DNA of 64,000 bases from Metabacillus sp. KUDC1714 (GCF_014217835.1 NZ_CP055263.1:2359501-2423500); one strand, 5' to 3'; positions 53,903 to 63,166 are shown, numbered from the stretch's first letter. The notes: generated by a model from the sequence alone, not told the origin. Program-made: numbers and translations.

Positions 53903-55099
53903 ATGTCGATAGATAAAAAGCGTAGTACTCTGGCATTGCTTGCATTAGCAGTAAGTGCATTTGCCATTGGGACGACAGAATTTATTAGTGTAGGATTACT
54001 ACCACTAATAGCTGAAGATTTAAATATTCCTGTGACCACTGCAGGGTTAACTGTTTCTTTATATGCGTTAGGAGTGACCGTTGGAGCACCTATCTTAACA
54101 TCTTTAACATCAAGCATGTCGCGTAGATCCTTATTGCTTTGGATTATGGTGATTTTTATTATAGGTAACAGTTTAGCTGCTAGTGCAACAAGTATTGGTG
54201 TCTTACTAGTAGCTCGGATCATTTCGGCCTTGTCACACGGTGTGTTTATGTCCATTGGCTCGACAATTGCAGCAGATTTAGTACCAGAGAATCGAAGAGC
54301 TAGTGCTATTTCAATTATGTTTACAGGACTTACAGTTGCAACGGTTACAGGAGTTCCATTTGGAACATATATCGGGCAACAATTCGGCTGGAGATTTGCC
54401 TTTTTCGCGATTATTGTCATTGGTATTATTGCATTTATTGCCAACAGCATCCTTATTCCATCTGATTTACGAAAAGGACTTCCGACAAGCCTTCGAGATC
54501 AAATCAAACTTGTGACAAACGGTCGTTTATTACTACTATTTATTATTACTGCATTAGGCTATGGCGGAACATTCGTTGTATTTACGTATTTATCGCCATT
54601 ATTACAAGAGATTACTGGCTTTAAGAGTGAAACAGTTGCGATTATTTTGCTAGTTTACGGAATTGCAATAGCAATCGGGAATATGATTGGTGGAAAGTTA
54701 TCTAACCGAAATCCACTTGGTTCATTGTTTTATATGTTTATTGTCCAAGCTATTGTTCTTGTTATTTTGATGTTCACAGCACCATTTAAATTAGCTGGTC
54801 TTATTACGATACTTTTAATGGGGTTACTAGCTTTCATGAATGTACCAGGCCTACAAGTATATGTCGTGATTTTAGCAGAACGTTTTGTACCAAGTGCGGT
54901 TGATGTGGCCTCTGCAATTAATATTGCTGCATTTAATGCAGGCATTGCAATCGGCTCGTATCTGGGTGGATTGATTACAGATTCTATTGGACTCATTCAT
55001 ACTTCATGGATCGGTGCGATGATGGTTTTAATAGCCGCAATTCTAACTGGCTATAGTCGAGCTCTTGAACGAAAGGATCAGGTAAGTAAGGCGGCGTAG
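53903..55099 (+). CDS. ytbD: MFS transporter, sugar/drug efflux type (YtbD)
   Basis: This 398-aa major facilitator of the AraJ/YdhP/YtbD type has 12 helices. The start LALLALAVSAFAIGTTEFISVGLLPLIAEDLNIPVTTAGLTVSLYALG is diagnostic. ARIISALSHGVFMSIGSTIAADLV and the helix-5 motif VATVTGVPFGTYIGQQFGWR indicate an exporter. AGGAGGAG precedes the ATG. It is divergent from ytcD and followed by ytbE with no terminator between them. The exported compound is unknown. Confidence 0.88.
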   Translation: MSIDKKRSTLALLALAVSAFAIGTTEFISVGLLPLIAEDLNIPVTTAGLTVSLYALGVTVGAPILTSLTSSMSRRSLLLWIMVIFIIGNSLAASATSIGVLLVARIISALSHGVFMSIGSTIAADLVPENRRASAISIMFTGLTVATVTGVPFGTYIGQQFGWRFAFFAIIVIGIIAFIANSILIPSDLRKGLPTSLRDQIKLVTNGRLLLLFIITALGYGGTFVVFTYLSPLLQEITGFKSETVAIILLVYGIAIAIGNMIGGKLSNRNPLGSLFYMFIVQAIVLVILMFTAPFKLAGLITILLMGLLAFMNVPGLQVYVVILAERFVPSAVDVASAINIAAFNAGIAIGSYLGGLITDSIGLIHTSWIGAMMVLIAAILTGYSRALERKDQVSKAA

Positions 55100-55194
55100 G
55101 AATTTGTGGGAAATGTTTTTTTAAAAGGAGGTAATTCTTCTTTAGTTAGAAAATATTTTGAAAAAACGTAGCTAAAATAGGAGGTTTATATAGA

Positions 55195-56037
55195 ATGGTT
55201 AATCATTTACAAGATACAACATCTTTGCATAACGGGGTAAAAATGCCTTGGTTTGGTATAGGGGTATTTAAAGTAGAGGAAGGCCCTGAGTTAGTAAATG
55301 CTGTGAAAACAGCGATTAAACATGGCTATCGAAGTATCGATACAGCAGCGATCTATGAGAATGAAGAAGGTGTAGGACAAGCTGTTCAAGAAGTTTTGAA
55401 AGAAACGGGCATTACTAGAGAAGAATTATTTATTACATCAAAAGTCTGGAATGCAGATTTAGGATACGAATCTACGATTGCAGCTTTTGAAACTAGTTTA
55501 AGAAAACTTGGTTTGGATTACTTAGATCTATATCTCATTCATTGGCCTGTAGAAGGTAAGTATAAAGAGGCATGGAGAGCGTTAGAAACTCTTTATAATG
55601 AAGGGAAAGTAAAAGCTATTGGAGTAAGTAACTTCCAGGTACACCATCTTGAAGAATTAATCAAAGATGCTAAAGTAAAACCAATGGTAAATCAAGTTGA
55701 GTACCATCCACGTTTGACACAAAAGGAACTACAAGCATTTTGTCAAAAGCATGGAATCCAGTTCGGGGCTTGGTCACCTTTAATGCAAGGTCAATTACTA
55801 GATAATCAAGAACTACAAGAAATTGCCGATAAATATAAAAAATCGATTGCTCAAGTTATCTTGCGCTGGGACTTACAAAATGGTGTTGTCACGATACCTA
55901 AGTCAACGAAAAGCAATCGTATAGTTGAAAACGCGAATGTATTTGATTTTGAACTATCAATAGAAGATATGAAACGAATTGATGGTTTAAATCAAAATAT
56001 AAGAGTTGGCCCAGATCCAGACAATTTTGATTTTTGA
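55195..56037 (+). CDS. ytbE: Aldo-keto reductase (YtbE type)
   Basis: This 280-aa NADPH-dependent aldo-keto reductase probably acts on reactive aldehydes such as methylglyoxal. The catalytic tetrad is visible: Asp and Tyr in SIDTAAIYENE, Lys in ITSKVWN and His in LYLIHWP. The NADPH phosphate-binding region is IPKSTKSNRI. It belongs to the YtbE/YvgN group. AGGAGG precedes the ATG. Control by ytcD from the palindrome upstream of ytbD is likely from gene order. Confidence 0.9.
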   Translation: MVNHLQDTTSLHNGVKMPWFGIGVFKVEEGPELVNAVKTAIKHGYRSIDTAAIYENEEGVGQAVQEVLKETGITREELFITSKVWNADLGYESTIAAFETSLRKLGLDYLDLYLIHWPVEGKYKEAWRALETLYNEGKVKAIGVSNFQVHHLEELIKDAKVKPMVNQVEYHPRLTQKELQAFCQKHGIQFGAWSPLMQGQLLDNQELQEIADKYKKSIAQVILRWDLQNGVVTIPKSTKSNRIVENANVFDFELSIEDMKRIDGLNQNIRVGPDPDNFDF

Positions 56038-56080
56038 TTTAGTGAAGGTTGAAAAATGGTAGCATATAGTAGCAAGGTTT

Positions 56081-56113
56081 AGCACCGTTCGAAATTTGAA
56101 CGGTGCTTTTTTT
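56081..56113 (+). terminator. Strong intrinsic terminator
   Basis: AGCACCGTTC pairs with GAACGGTGCT around GAAATTT, followed by TTTTTTT. It ends the ytbDE transcript. Confidence 0.9.
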
Positions 56114-56146
56114 AGTCCGAGATTAAAAAGATTGTCTAAATGTCAT

Positions 56147-56575
56147 TAAAAGAGGTTTATAAATAGGTGTTGGTTCAAAAGCATGGTGAAGTGGTTCAAT
56201 AACCGTATGAAGTGATTCAATCTAAGAGCGAACCGGTTCAAAAAAATAGAAAAGTGGTTCAAATGTCAACAAATAGAGGTTGAAAGTAGGGGTTAGGTTC
56301 AAAATCATGGTGAAGTGGTTCAATAACCGTATAAAGTGATTCAATCCAAGAGCGAACCGGTTCAAAAAAATTAAAAAGTGGTTCAAAAGTCAACAAATAG
56401 AGGTTGAAAGTAGGGGTTAGGTTCAAAATCATGGTGAAGTGGTTCAATAACTGTATGAAGTGATTCAATCCAAGAGCGAACCGGTTCAAAAAAATAGAAA
56501 AGTGGTTCAACTGTCAACAAATAGAGGTTAAATAGAGTTCAGTTTCAAAAGCATGATGAAGTGATTCAAAGTAAT
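56147..56575. repeat. Tandem repeat array, 124-bp unit, about 3.4 copies
   Basis: Units start at 56147, 56271, 56395 and 56519 (the last is partial), exactly 124 bp apart. Each unit contains many copies of the short motif GTGGTTCAA, GTGATTCAA or GGTTCAAAA. Units 2 and 3 differ at only a few bases; unit 1 and the last part are more divergent. Frames across it give low-complexity Asn/His/Phe/Leu repeats and are not credible genes. It lies in the leader region of manP. Confidence 0.9.
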
Positions 56576-56724
56576 TCAATCGGGCGGAGAACTTTTTAAA
56601 TTAAATGAAAATTTGAGAATAAAGATTCCATAAAAAAGAAACCTAACCAATAAGGTGAAATGTTAAATTCTCATTTTCCGTAGCTGCGGTAAAAATCTTA
56701 TCTTTTTTTGTCGAATTCATGAAG

Positions 56725-56747
56725 TATAGTATATGTAAGCGATTCAT
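56725..56747 (+). promoter_or_regulatory. manP -10 region and partial cre-like site
   Basis: TATAGT (56725-56730) is a good -10 with no matching -35, which fits an activator-dependent promoter. TGTAAGCGATTCAT directly downstream agrees with the left two thirds of the cre consensus. Regulation by ManR and CcpA would be expected from known man operons. Confidence 0.4.
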
Positions 56748-56769
56748 AAACACATAAGGAGGTTATTTC

Positions 56770-58713
56770 ATGAAGCTATTAGCGATTACATCATGCCCGA
56801 ACGGGATTGCACATACGTATATGGCTGCTGAAAATTTACAAAAAGCAGCAGATAAAATAGGTGTTTCAATGAAAGTTGAAACTCAAGGTTCCATTGGAGT
56901 AGAAAATGAATTTACCGAAAAGGATATTATTGAAGCTGATGGAATTATTATTGCGGCTGATAAAACTGTTAATAAAGATCGTTTTGTAGGGAAAAAGGTA
57001 TTAGTTGTCGGGGTTCAAGACGGAATTCGTAAGCCTGATGAGCTCATCAAAAAGCATATGAATGGTGAAGTTCCAGTTCTTCAAGGTGGATCAAATAAAG
57101 CTAGTGATGAAAATAGCTCAAAGAAGGATAAACAAAATCCAATTTACCGGCACTTAATGAATGGAGTATCTTATATGATCCCATTTATCGTAATTGGTGG
57201 ATTATTAATTGCCGTTGCCTTAACACTTGGTGGAGAAAAAACTCCTGGTGGCCTAGTGATTCCAGATGATTCTTTCTGGAAAACAATTGAAAAGCTAGGT
57301 GCAGCATCATTTACATTCATGATTCCAATCTTATCTGGTTTTATTGCCTATAGTATAGCTGATAGACCAGGACTTGCACCAGGTATGATCGGTGGTTATA
57401 TTGCAGCCAATGGCAGTTTTTATGGAAGTGAAGCAGGTGCAGGTTTTATTGGAGGGATCATAGCTGGTTTCCTTGCAGGGTATGTTGCTTTTGCTATTAA
57501 GAAGATGAAGGTTCCTAGAGCTATTCAACCAATCATGCCAATCATTATTATTCCCGTTATAGCTTCATTAATTGTAGGTTTAGCATTTGTATTTATTATT
57601 GGTGCACCAGTTGCACAAGTGTTTGAATCATTAACAGCTTGGTTGGCAGGTATGCAAGGCTCAAGCTCAATTCTTTTAGCTCTTATTCTAGGTGCAATGG
57701 TTTCCTTTGATATGGGGGGACCCGTAAATAAAGTTGCTTTCCTTTTCGGATCGGCAATGATTGGTGAAGGAAATTATGAAATCATGGGTCCAATTGCAGC
57801 TGCGATCTGTATCCCACCAATTGGAATGGGACTTGCAACATTTTTAAACAAAAAGAAATTTCAACCTTCTGAAAGGGAAGCTGGTAAAGCATCCTTTACG
57901 ATGGGATTATTCGGAATAACAGAGGGTGCGATCCCATTCGCTGCCCAGGATCCACTTCGAGTTATTCCAAGTATTATGGCAGGTTCTATGGTAGGTTCTG
58001 TTATTGCAATGATGGGGAATGTTGGAGACCGTGTAGCACATGGAGGTCCAATTGTTGCTGTACTTGGTGCAGTAGATAATGTGTTAATGTTCTTTGTAGC
58101 CATTGCAGCTGGAGCATTTGTTGCAGCTATTATTGTTAACTTCTTAAAGAAAGATGTCGCTTTGATGGAGGCCTCAACAGGAGCAGAACTAGTAGATACC
58201 GAGGAAAAGTTTGAGCAACAACGAGAAAAGGACAAAGAGGTAGTAGTTGAAGAGGTCAAAAAGTTAACTGATATTACGAGTCTCGACCTTATTAATACGA
58301 AATTAAAAGGAAATACACGTGACGAGATCATTGATGAAATGATTGCAAAGCTAGATAGTGAAGGTGCATTAACTTCAAGAGAAGAATTCAAACAAGCAAT
58401 CATTAATCGTGAAAATGAAAGTTCAACTGGTATTGGAATGAACATCGCGATCCCTCATGGAAAATCAGATGCAGTTACTAAGCCAAGGGTTGTATTTGGA
58501 ATTAAGCAAGATGGTGTAGACTGGAAAAGTCTTGATGGTACAGAGGCAAAACTAATTTTCATGATTGCTGTACCGAAAACGGGTCAAGGTGATGCACACT
58601 TAAAAATTCTGCAAATGCTCTCACGTAAGTTAATGGATGATACTTTTAGAGATCAATTGTTAGCAGCTCAATCAGAAAAAGAAGCATTTGAACTTCTTGG
58701 TGAAATAGAATAA
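56770..58713 (+). CDS. manP: PTS mannose/fructose-type transporter EIIBCA
   Basis: This 647-aa PTS permease has domains in the order B-C-A, the order and length of B. subtilis ManP. The EIIB cysteine is Cys9 in ITSCPNGIAHTYMAAE. The EIIC part (about 125-465) has eight or more helices with GGPVNKVAF and GITEGAIPFAAQDP. The EIIA histidine is His563 in IAIPHGKSD. It imports and phosphorylates mannose or fructose. AAGGAGG precedes the ATG. No manA isomerase gene follows here, unlike B. subtilis. The sugar is inferred from domain order and the manR gene. Confidence 0.85.
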   Translation: MKLLAITSCPNGIAHTYMAAENLQKAADKIGVSMKVETQGSIGVENEFTEKDIIEADGIIIAADKTVNKDRFVGKKVLVVGVQDGIRKPDELIKKHMNGEVPVLQGGSNKASDENSSKKDKQNPIYRHLMNGVSYMIPFIVIGGLLIAVALTLGGEKTPGGLVIPDDSFWKTIEKLGAASFTFMIPILSGFIAYSIADRPGLAPGMIGGYIAANGSFYGSEAGAGFIGGIIAGFLAGYVAFAIKKMKVPRAIQPIMPIIIIPVIASLIVGLAFVFIIGAPVAQVFESLTAWLAGMQGSSSILLALILGAMVSFDMGGPVNKVAFLFGSAMIGEGNYEIMGPIAAAICIPPIGMGLATFLNKKKFQPSEREAGKASFTMGLFGITEGAIPFAAQDPLRVIPSIMAGSMVGSVIAMMGNVGDRVAHGGPIVAVLGAVDNVLMFFVAIAAGAFVAAIIVNFLKKDVALMEASTGAELVDTEEKFEQQREKDKEVVVEEVKKLTDITSLDLINTKLKGNTRDEIIDEMIAKLDSEGALTSREEFKQAIINRENESSTGIGMNIAIPHGKSDAVTKPRVVFGIKQDGVDWKSLDGTEAKLIFMIAVPKTGQGDAHLKILQMLSRKLMDDTFRDQLLAAQSEKEAFELLGEIE

Positions 58714-58736
58714 ACGAGAAAAAATATTTACTTTTT

Positions 58737-58777
58737 AAGCCTTTCCTTATAATCTTTTTAGGGAAGGCTTTTGTTTG
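58737..58777 (+). terminator. Intrinsic terminator of manP
   Basis: AAGCCTTTCC pairs with GGGAAGGCTT, with one G-U pair, followed by TTGTTTG. Confidence 0.75.
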
Positions 58778-58839
58778 TGCATTGTAATATTTCAAGGTGT
58801 TTCAAAATATACTTCAGTATTTCTAAAGGAATGATAAAA

Positions 58840-59070
58840 ATGTATTTAACGATTAAAGAGACAGCTGATTACTTGTCTTTACCAGAGGAACTTGTAAAAA
58901 GCTTAGTTCTCCAAAAGAAAATTAGATCCCTATATGATGGTGAAGAATACTTAATTTATAAAAATCAGTTTCAATCACACTTAGAACAAGTTGAGAAATA
59001 TAAAATGTTATATGATGAATATATGAAAGAGCCAATACCAGAGGATATAGATGTCAAAGATGAGGATTAA
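58840..59070 (+). CDS. Small excisionase-like helix-turn-helix protein
   Basis: This 76-aa protein has an N-terminal MerR/Xis-type helix-turn-helix: YLTIKETADYLSLPEELVKSLVLQKKIRSLYDGEEYLI. An acidic C-terminal tail (EPIPEDIDVKDED) follows. AAAGGA is 9 nt before the ATG at 58840; the upstream in-frame ATG at 58831 is too close. No integrase or phage gene is nearby, so it is more likely a small chromosomal DNA-binding protein than part of a mobile element. Confidence 0.7.
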   Translation: MYLTIKETADYLSLPEELVKSLVLQKKIRSLYDGEEYLIYKNQFQSHLEQVEKYKMLYDEYMKEPIPEDIDVKDED

Positions 59071-59169
59071 TTAGAAACTTGTAAAGAAAAATTTACAAAA
59101 AAAGTCTATAACTTTCTCAGGATTAATGTTATCATTATTGATAATGAAAACAAAAGGAGATTGTCACTT

Positions 59170-60132
59170 ATGAACTCTATAATAGAAGAATTAGTTAGTA
59201 TCAAAAGTGATGTAATATTAAAAGGAACACTGGCATTGCCGAACACTGATCTTGATCAGTATCCAGCTATTGTCATCATTAACGGTTCAGGTAGTGCAGA
59301 CAGAGATGGGAATATGAAAAAGCCGGCACTTGTTACAAATTTATATAAGGAACTTGCCCACTTTTTAACGAATTTGGGCTTTATCACACTTCGTTATGAT
59401 AAGAGGTCTGTTGGAGAAAGTGAAGGCGATCCGATCAGAATTGGAATGCTGGACCTTGCTAATGACGTAAATAGTACAATTTCGTTTTTAAAGCAGCATA
59501 GTAAAGTTAATAGTGAAAAGATCATTTTGCTTGGACACAGTGAAGGATGTATTCTAGCCACAAAGGTAAATGAAACAACACCTGTTTCAGGATTAGTTCT
59601 GATTGGTGGGGCAGCAACCAATTTAAAAGAGCCAATGATGTATCAAAATCGTCAAACACTTGAGGAAATTAAACGACTAAAAGGGATTAAAGGCAAGCTG
59701 TTAAGGTTTCTTGTAAAAGAACATAAAATAGTAAAGCAGTCAGAAGAACTTTTTATTAAAATGGAAGGCTCTGAAGGTGATACGATTAGGTTTAAGCTGA
59801 AAAAAATGCCTGCCAAATGGTTTAGAGAGCACTTTTTATATCGTTTAGAAAACGTTCTTGACGCTTTAAGACAGGCAAATTGTCCAATATTGGCTATAAC
59901 AGGTGACAAGGATGTCCAAGCGAATTCAGAGGATTTAAAGCGAGTGGATGATCTTGGAAAGCTAGATGCAAAGACAGTCGTAATAAAGAACATGGATCAT
60001 ATGCTTAAAGAGTATAAGGGTGAAAAAACGATATTAAATCTAATGAAGCAATACAAGAAAGAGGCAACAGCTCCAATTCACATACAGTTGAAAGCTGAAC
60101 TAAGAGATTGGTTAATAGAACAATATTTATGA
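59170..60132 (+). CDS. Alpha/beta hydrolase
   Basis: This 320-aa alpha/beta hydrolase has the nucleophile elbow LLGHSEG with Ser124, the oxyanion region INGSGSADRDGN, and late acid and base candidates in AITGDKDVQ and MDHMLK. Its TLRYDKRSVGES block is common in the dienelactone-hydrolase/esterase branch. The TTG at 59161 overlaps the spacing of AAAGGAGA, and the ATG at 59170 fits better. The substrate is unknown. It is a single gene ended by a palindromic hairpin. Confidence 0.85.
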   Translation: MNSIIEELVSIKSDVILKGTLALPNTDLDQYPAIVIINGSGSADRDGNMKKPALVTNLYKELAHFLTNLGFITLRYDKRSVGESEGDPIRIGMLDLANDVNSTISFLKQHSKVNSEKIILLGHSEGCILATKVNETTPVSGLVLIGGAATNLKEPMMYQNRQTLEEIKRLKGIKGKLLRFLVKEHKIVKQSEELFIKMEGSEGDTIRFKLKKMPAKWFREHFLYRLENVLDALRQANCPILAITGDKDVQANSEDLKRVDDLGKLDAKTVVIKNMDHMLKEYKGEKTILNLMKQYKKEATAPIHIQLKAELRDWLIEQYL

Positions 60133-60177
60133 GGGTCAGTCTCTTCAGCGAGCTCAAAGCTGGGGACTGACCCTTAG
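60132..60177 (+). terminator. Palindromic terminator-like element
   Basis: AGGGTCAGTC pairs with GACTGACCCT around a 23-nt loop that contains a second small stem (AGCGAGCT). TAGTTTTG follows. The stem overlaps the stop codon of the hydrolase. Confidence 0.6.
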
Positions 60178-60292
60178 TTTTGTGAAGGTTTTGTCGAATT
60201 GTGTAGATATTTTTAGATATTTGTAGATTGATTGTGTTTGGTTCGTTATAATGTTTGAAGGAGAATAGTACTATAGTTAGGGGAGAAAAAAG

Positions 60293-61300
60293 TTGCAACA
60301 ATCCAAACAACTAAGAATAATAGGGTTTATCACCTTGATTGTTGTTATTGTAATAGTAGGAACAATTATCCTTCAAACAAAAGGGATTATGTTGGAGGCC
60401 GAAACTAGCTCTGGCAATAGATTAGAAAAAACAAAGGTAACAATTATTACTTCAGATATCGTTGCAGATCAAAGTTGGGGTAGTTTAGCATATAAAGGGC
60501 AATTAAAGATAGAGGAACAGTACCCAGTTGATGTTAAGCTTTATAGTGAGATAGAAACAGATAAATTGATGAGTGAAACAATAACTGCTGCAATTAACGA
60601 AGGATCAAAACTAATAATAGGACATGGTCGGGAGTTTTCTGATGTTTTTACTGCAACAGCACTAAGTCATCCAGATGTTCAATTTGTTACAATTCATGGG
60701 TCATCAAAATATCCTAATCAAACCGTTTATACGTTTGATCAAGGTGAAATTGAATACTTTGCAGCACTAGCTGCTGCTCTAAAAACTAAAACCAATAAGG
60801 TTGGGGTACTTTATCCATTTGAACCAAAGGAAAACATTTCTGAATTTGAGAGAGGTTTAGCCTATTATTCTCCTAATTCAAAATCTTACTATAAAGCGGT
60901 TGGAAGTAGAGATGATGGTGTCAAGGCAACTCAACTTATGAAGGAGTTAATTGCAGAGGGTGTAGATGTTATTTATAGTAAAGGTAATTCATTCAATCGA
61001 GATGTCATAGATTTGGCAAAAAAAGAGAATGTGTATGTCATTGGTTACCTTGATGATCAATCATATATGGGGAAAGAACAAGTTTTAACAAGTGTGATGA
61101 ATGATGTTTCACAAGCATATGTGGCCGTAATGGAAGATTATTTTAGCGGGTCTGGTATGCCATCAGGAAAAGTAATTCTAAATGAGAGCCACGGAGTATA
61201 TAGCTTGGCTCCTTTTGGGCCAATGTTTTCTGCACAAGATATAAAGTATATTGAAGCTGAAATGAAGAGATATAGTAGTGGGGAACTAACGTTTCCTTAG
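60293..61300 (+). CDS. Membrane-anchored BMP/Med-type ligand-binding protein
   Basis: This 335-aa protein has one N-terminal transmembrane helix (about 9-30) without a lipobox, then a periplasmic-binding-like domain of the BMP family: KVTIITSDIVADQSWGSLAYKGQ, IIGHGREFSDVF and VGVLYPFEPKENISEFERGL. This layout resembles B. subtilis Med, a positive regulator of comK, rather than an importer lipoprotein. The start is TTG behind AGGGGAG. It ends 20 bp before a histidine kinase gene, which suggests that it senses a ligand for the kinase; that is inference. No ABC permease is nearby. Confidence 0.75.
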   Translation: MQQSKQLRIIGFITLIVVIVIVGTIILQTKGIMLEAETSSGNRLEKTKVTIITSDIVADQSWGSLAYKGQLKIEEQYPVDVKLYSEIETDKLMSETITAAINEGSKLIIGHGREFSDVFTATALSHPDVQFVTIHGSSKYPNQTVYTFDQGEIEYFAALAAALKTKTNKVGVLYPFEPKENISEFERGLAYYSPNSKSYYKAVGSRDDGVKATQLMKELIAEGVDVIYSKGNSFNRDVIDLAKKENVYVIGYLDDQSYMGKEQVLTSVMNDVSQAYVAVMEDYFSGSGMPSGKVILNESHGVYSLAPFGPMFSAQDIKYIEAEMKRYSSGELTFP

Positions 61301-61320
61301 AAGGAGGTAAGGAAATTGTG

Positions 61321-63120
61321 ATGAAAAAAATAATAAGAGATATGTCTTTTCGGAGCAAAATTCTCACAATTCTCCTTATATTTACTTTAATTTTTAGCGG
61401 ATTTTCTCTTATTCTAGTCCAGTCGATTGAGGATATAACTCAAGTAAGTAATAAGATTAAGGGGACAAACATTCCAGAGCTTTTTTGGCTTTCTCAGATA
61501 GAAGAGGAGTTAGATGTAAAGGAATATATTGTTGAAAGTGTTATTGACAATGATATGTGCTGTAACTTGGTAGAGGATTATCAGAATTATGAAGCACAAA
61601 GTTCTGAAGAGTTAGAAGAGAATTCATTACCAAAATCCCTTGATAACTTTAATAAAAGAGTGGACTTACTTGATTTTGTGATTGTTAACAATGTTCAAGG
61701 ACTTCTTAACTACAATGATAAAAAGGGAGCAGAAGAATATATTAAATTTAATTTCCTCCCACAGCTCACTAAGCTACAGCAAGAGATACAAGCAGCAAAA
61801 GAAGCATCTTATTCAAAATTAAATGGGCATTCTAATACGTTTACCGATATAATTAAGGGTTCACTATGGCTATTGATGTTTGTAACTACTTTAGCGATTG
61901 GGTTATCGATTTTAGTCTCGTATCGGATTAGTGCTAGCTTAACAAATCCAATTGAAACAATGATAGGTAAAGTAGATCGTATTGCTAATGGGCAATATGG
62001 GTTAACACTTCACTCAACGAATCAGTTAGAGCTTCAGCATTTAACACTTTCGATTAATCAAATGTCCAGACGACTTAAAGAATCATTTAACACAATAATG
62101 AATGATAAAATTTATCGAGAGCAAATATTAAATTCATTGCCAGTAGGTATTATTACGATCAATGATAAAACCTCAGAAATTTCATTGAATACATCAGCAA
62201 TCAAACTGCTTAATAAGAATAAAGAACAGGTAAAAGAGCTTGTTTCTATTCAAGGTGATGAAGTCAATGAAGAGTTTTGGCGGATTTTGTCATCGAAGAA
62301 GGCTTGTAAGCATACTAAGGTTCCATTTAGCACACCAGGCGGTCAAAGATTTTTATTAGTCTCTAAAACAGAGCTATTAAATCAGCATCACTGCGTCATT
62401 GGTTGGATAATGAATTTTATTGATATAACGGAAACAGACGAATTAGAAAAAAGAATACATCAGTCGGAAAAGTTGGCTGTTGTAGGAGAAATGGCTGCTG
62501 GTGCAGCACATGAAATTCGTAATCCGTTAGCGGTTGTACATGGTTTCTTATCATTAATGAATCAGTCATTTTCAGTACAACATAGAAATCAATATCATAT
62601 GCCGCTCATCATGAAGGAAATAGAACGTATCAATGTGATTATTGAAGAAATGCTACTGCTTTCAAAACCTGGAGCACCGATTAAGAAGGAAGCGTATCTT
62701 GAAGATATTTTAGCTGAGTTTTTGCCGCTTATTATTCAGTCCACAGAGGAGATTGAATTTAACATAAAATTGGAACGTACACCGTTGTATGTAGATGCAA
62801 AACAGATAAAACAGGTATTCCATAATCTGATTCGAAACAGCATTGAAGCAATGGGCGGAAAAGGAGTAATCGACATTTATTCACAGGTGACTGAAAAGGA
62901 CTATCAGGTCTTTTTAAAGGATTGTGGTACAGGGATTTCTCCTTCGATGTTGAAAACGATCTACGATCCTTTCTCAAGTTCTAAGGAAAGCGGCACAGGA
63001 TTAGGGTTAATGATTGTAAAACGAATTGTTGAAAACCACCAAGGAAGTATTGATTTGTTTGAAACATCTGACTCTGGCACAACCTTTCTAATTCACTTAC
63101 CGTTACCTAAAAAAGAGTAA
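61321..63120 (+). CDS. Sensor histidine kinase, orphan (sporulation-kinase-like output)
   Basis: This membrane histidine kinase (599 aa) has a first helix at about 14-36, an extracellular helical sensor of about 140 residues, a second helix at about 182-201, HAMP, a PAS-like domain (about 265-370), and HisKA with His397 in AGAAHEIRNPLAVVHGFLSLM, which resembles the KinA-KinE group. The ATPase domain has an N box HNLIRNSIEAM, G1 DCGTGIS and G2 SGTGLGL. No response regulator is adjacent, which fits phosphorelay kinases that feed Spo0F. AAGGAGG lies upstream; the GTG at 61318 is an alternative start. It pairs with the BMP-type gene 20 bp upstream. Confidence 0.87.
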   Translation: MKKIIRDMSFRSKILTILLIFTLIFSGFSLILVQSIEDITQVSNKIKGTNIPELFWLSQIEEELDVKEYIVESVIDNDMCCNLVEDYQNYEAQSSEELEENSLPKSLDNFNKRVDLLDFVIVNNVQGLLNYNDKKGAEEYIKFNFLPQLTKLQQEIQAAKEASYSKLNGHSNTFTDIIKGSLWLLMFVTTLAIGLSILVSYRISASLTNPIETMIGKVDRIANGQYGLTLHSTNQLELQHLTLSINQMSRRLKESFNTIMNDKIYREQILNSLPVGIITINDKTSEISLNTSAIKLLNKNKEQVKELVSIQGDEVNEEFWRILSSKKACKHTKVPFSTPGGQRFLLVSKTELLNQHHCVIGWIMNFIDITETDELEKRIHQSEKLAVVGEMAAGAAHEIRNPLAVVHGFLSLMNQSFSVQHRNQYHMPLIMKEIERINVIIEEMLLLSKPGAPIKKEAYLEDILAEFLPLIIQSTEEIEFNIKLERTPLYVDAKQIKQVFHNLIRNSIEAMGGKGVIDIYSQVTEKDYQVFLKDCGTGISPSMLKTIYDPFSSSKESGTGLGLMIVKRIVENHQGSIDLFETSDSGTTFLIHLPLPKKE

Positions 63121-63166
63121 AAAAAGCAGATTCCACTTATATCTAGTAGGGAATCTGCTTTTTTAT
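63121..63166 (+). terminator. Intrinsic terminator
   Basis: AAAAAGCAGATTCC pairs with GGAATCTGCTTTTTT around a short loop. It ends the kinase transcript. Confidence 0.88.

Noticed and set aside
53869..54450. Long minus-strand frame opposite ytbD
   Set aside because: It is antisense to a clear MFS gene, has no ribosome binding site, and its composition (Ile/Ala/Pro-rich) is what a reversed membrane-protein gene gives.
56259..56510. An open frame of 83 codons on the minus strand across the tandem array
   Set aside because: It encodes only the repeated low-complexity sequence of the 124-bp units, has no ribosome binding site, and exists because the unit length (124) lets frames rotate without stops.
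56147..56575. The tandem array considered as a CRISPR
   Set aside because: There are no unique spacers; the whole 124-bp unit repeats, and no cas gene is near.
57861..58445. Long minus-strand frame opposite manP
   Set aside because: Antisense shadow of a PTS gene with intact catalytic motifs on the plus strand.
58840..59070. Excisionase-like gene as a sign of a prophage or integrative element
   Set aside because: No integrase, attachment repeat or phage gene lies nearby; neighbours are ordinary chromosomal genes.
60293..61300. Calling the BMP-type protein an ABC importer lipoprotein
   Set aside because: There is no lipobox cysteine after the hydrophobic helix and no permease or ATPase gene nearby; the layout is Med-like.
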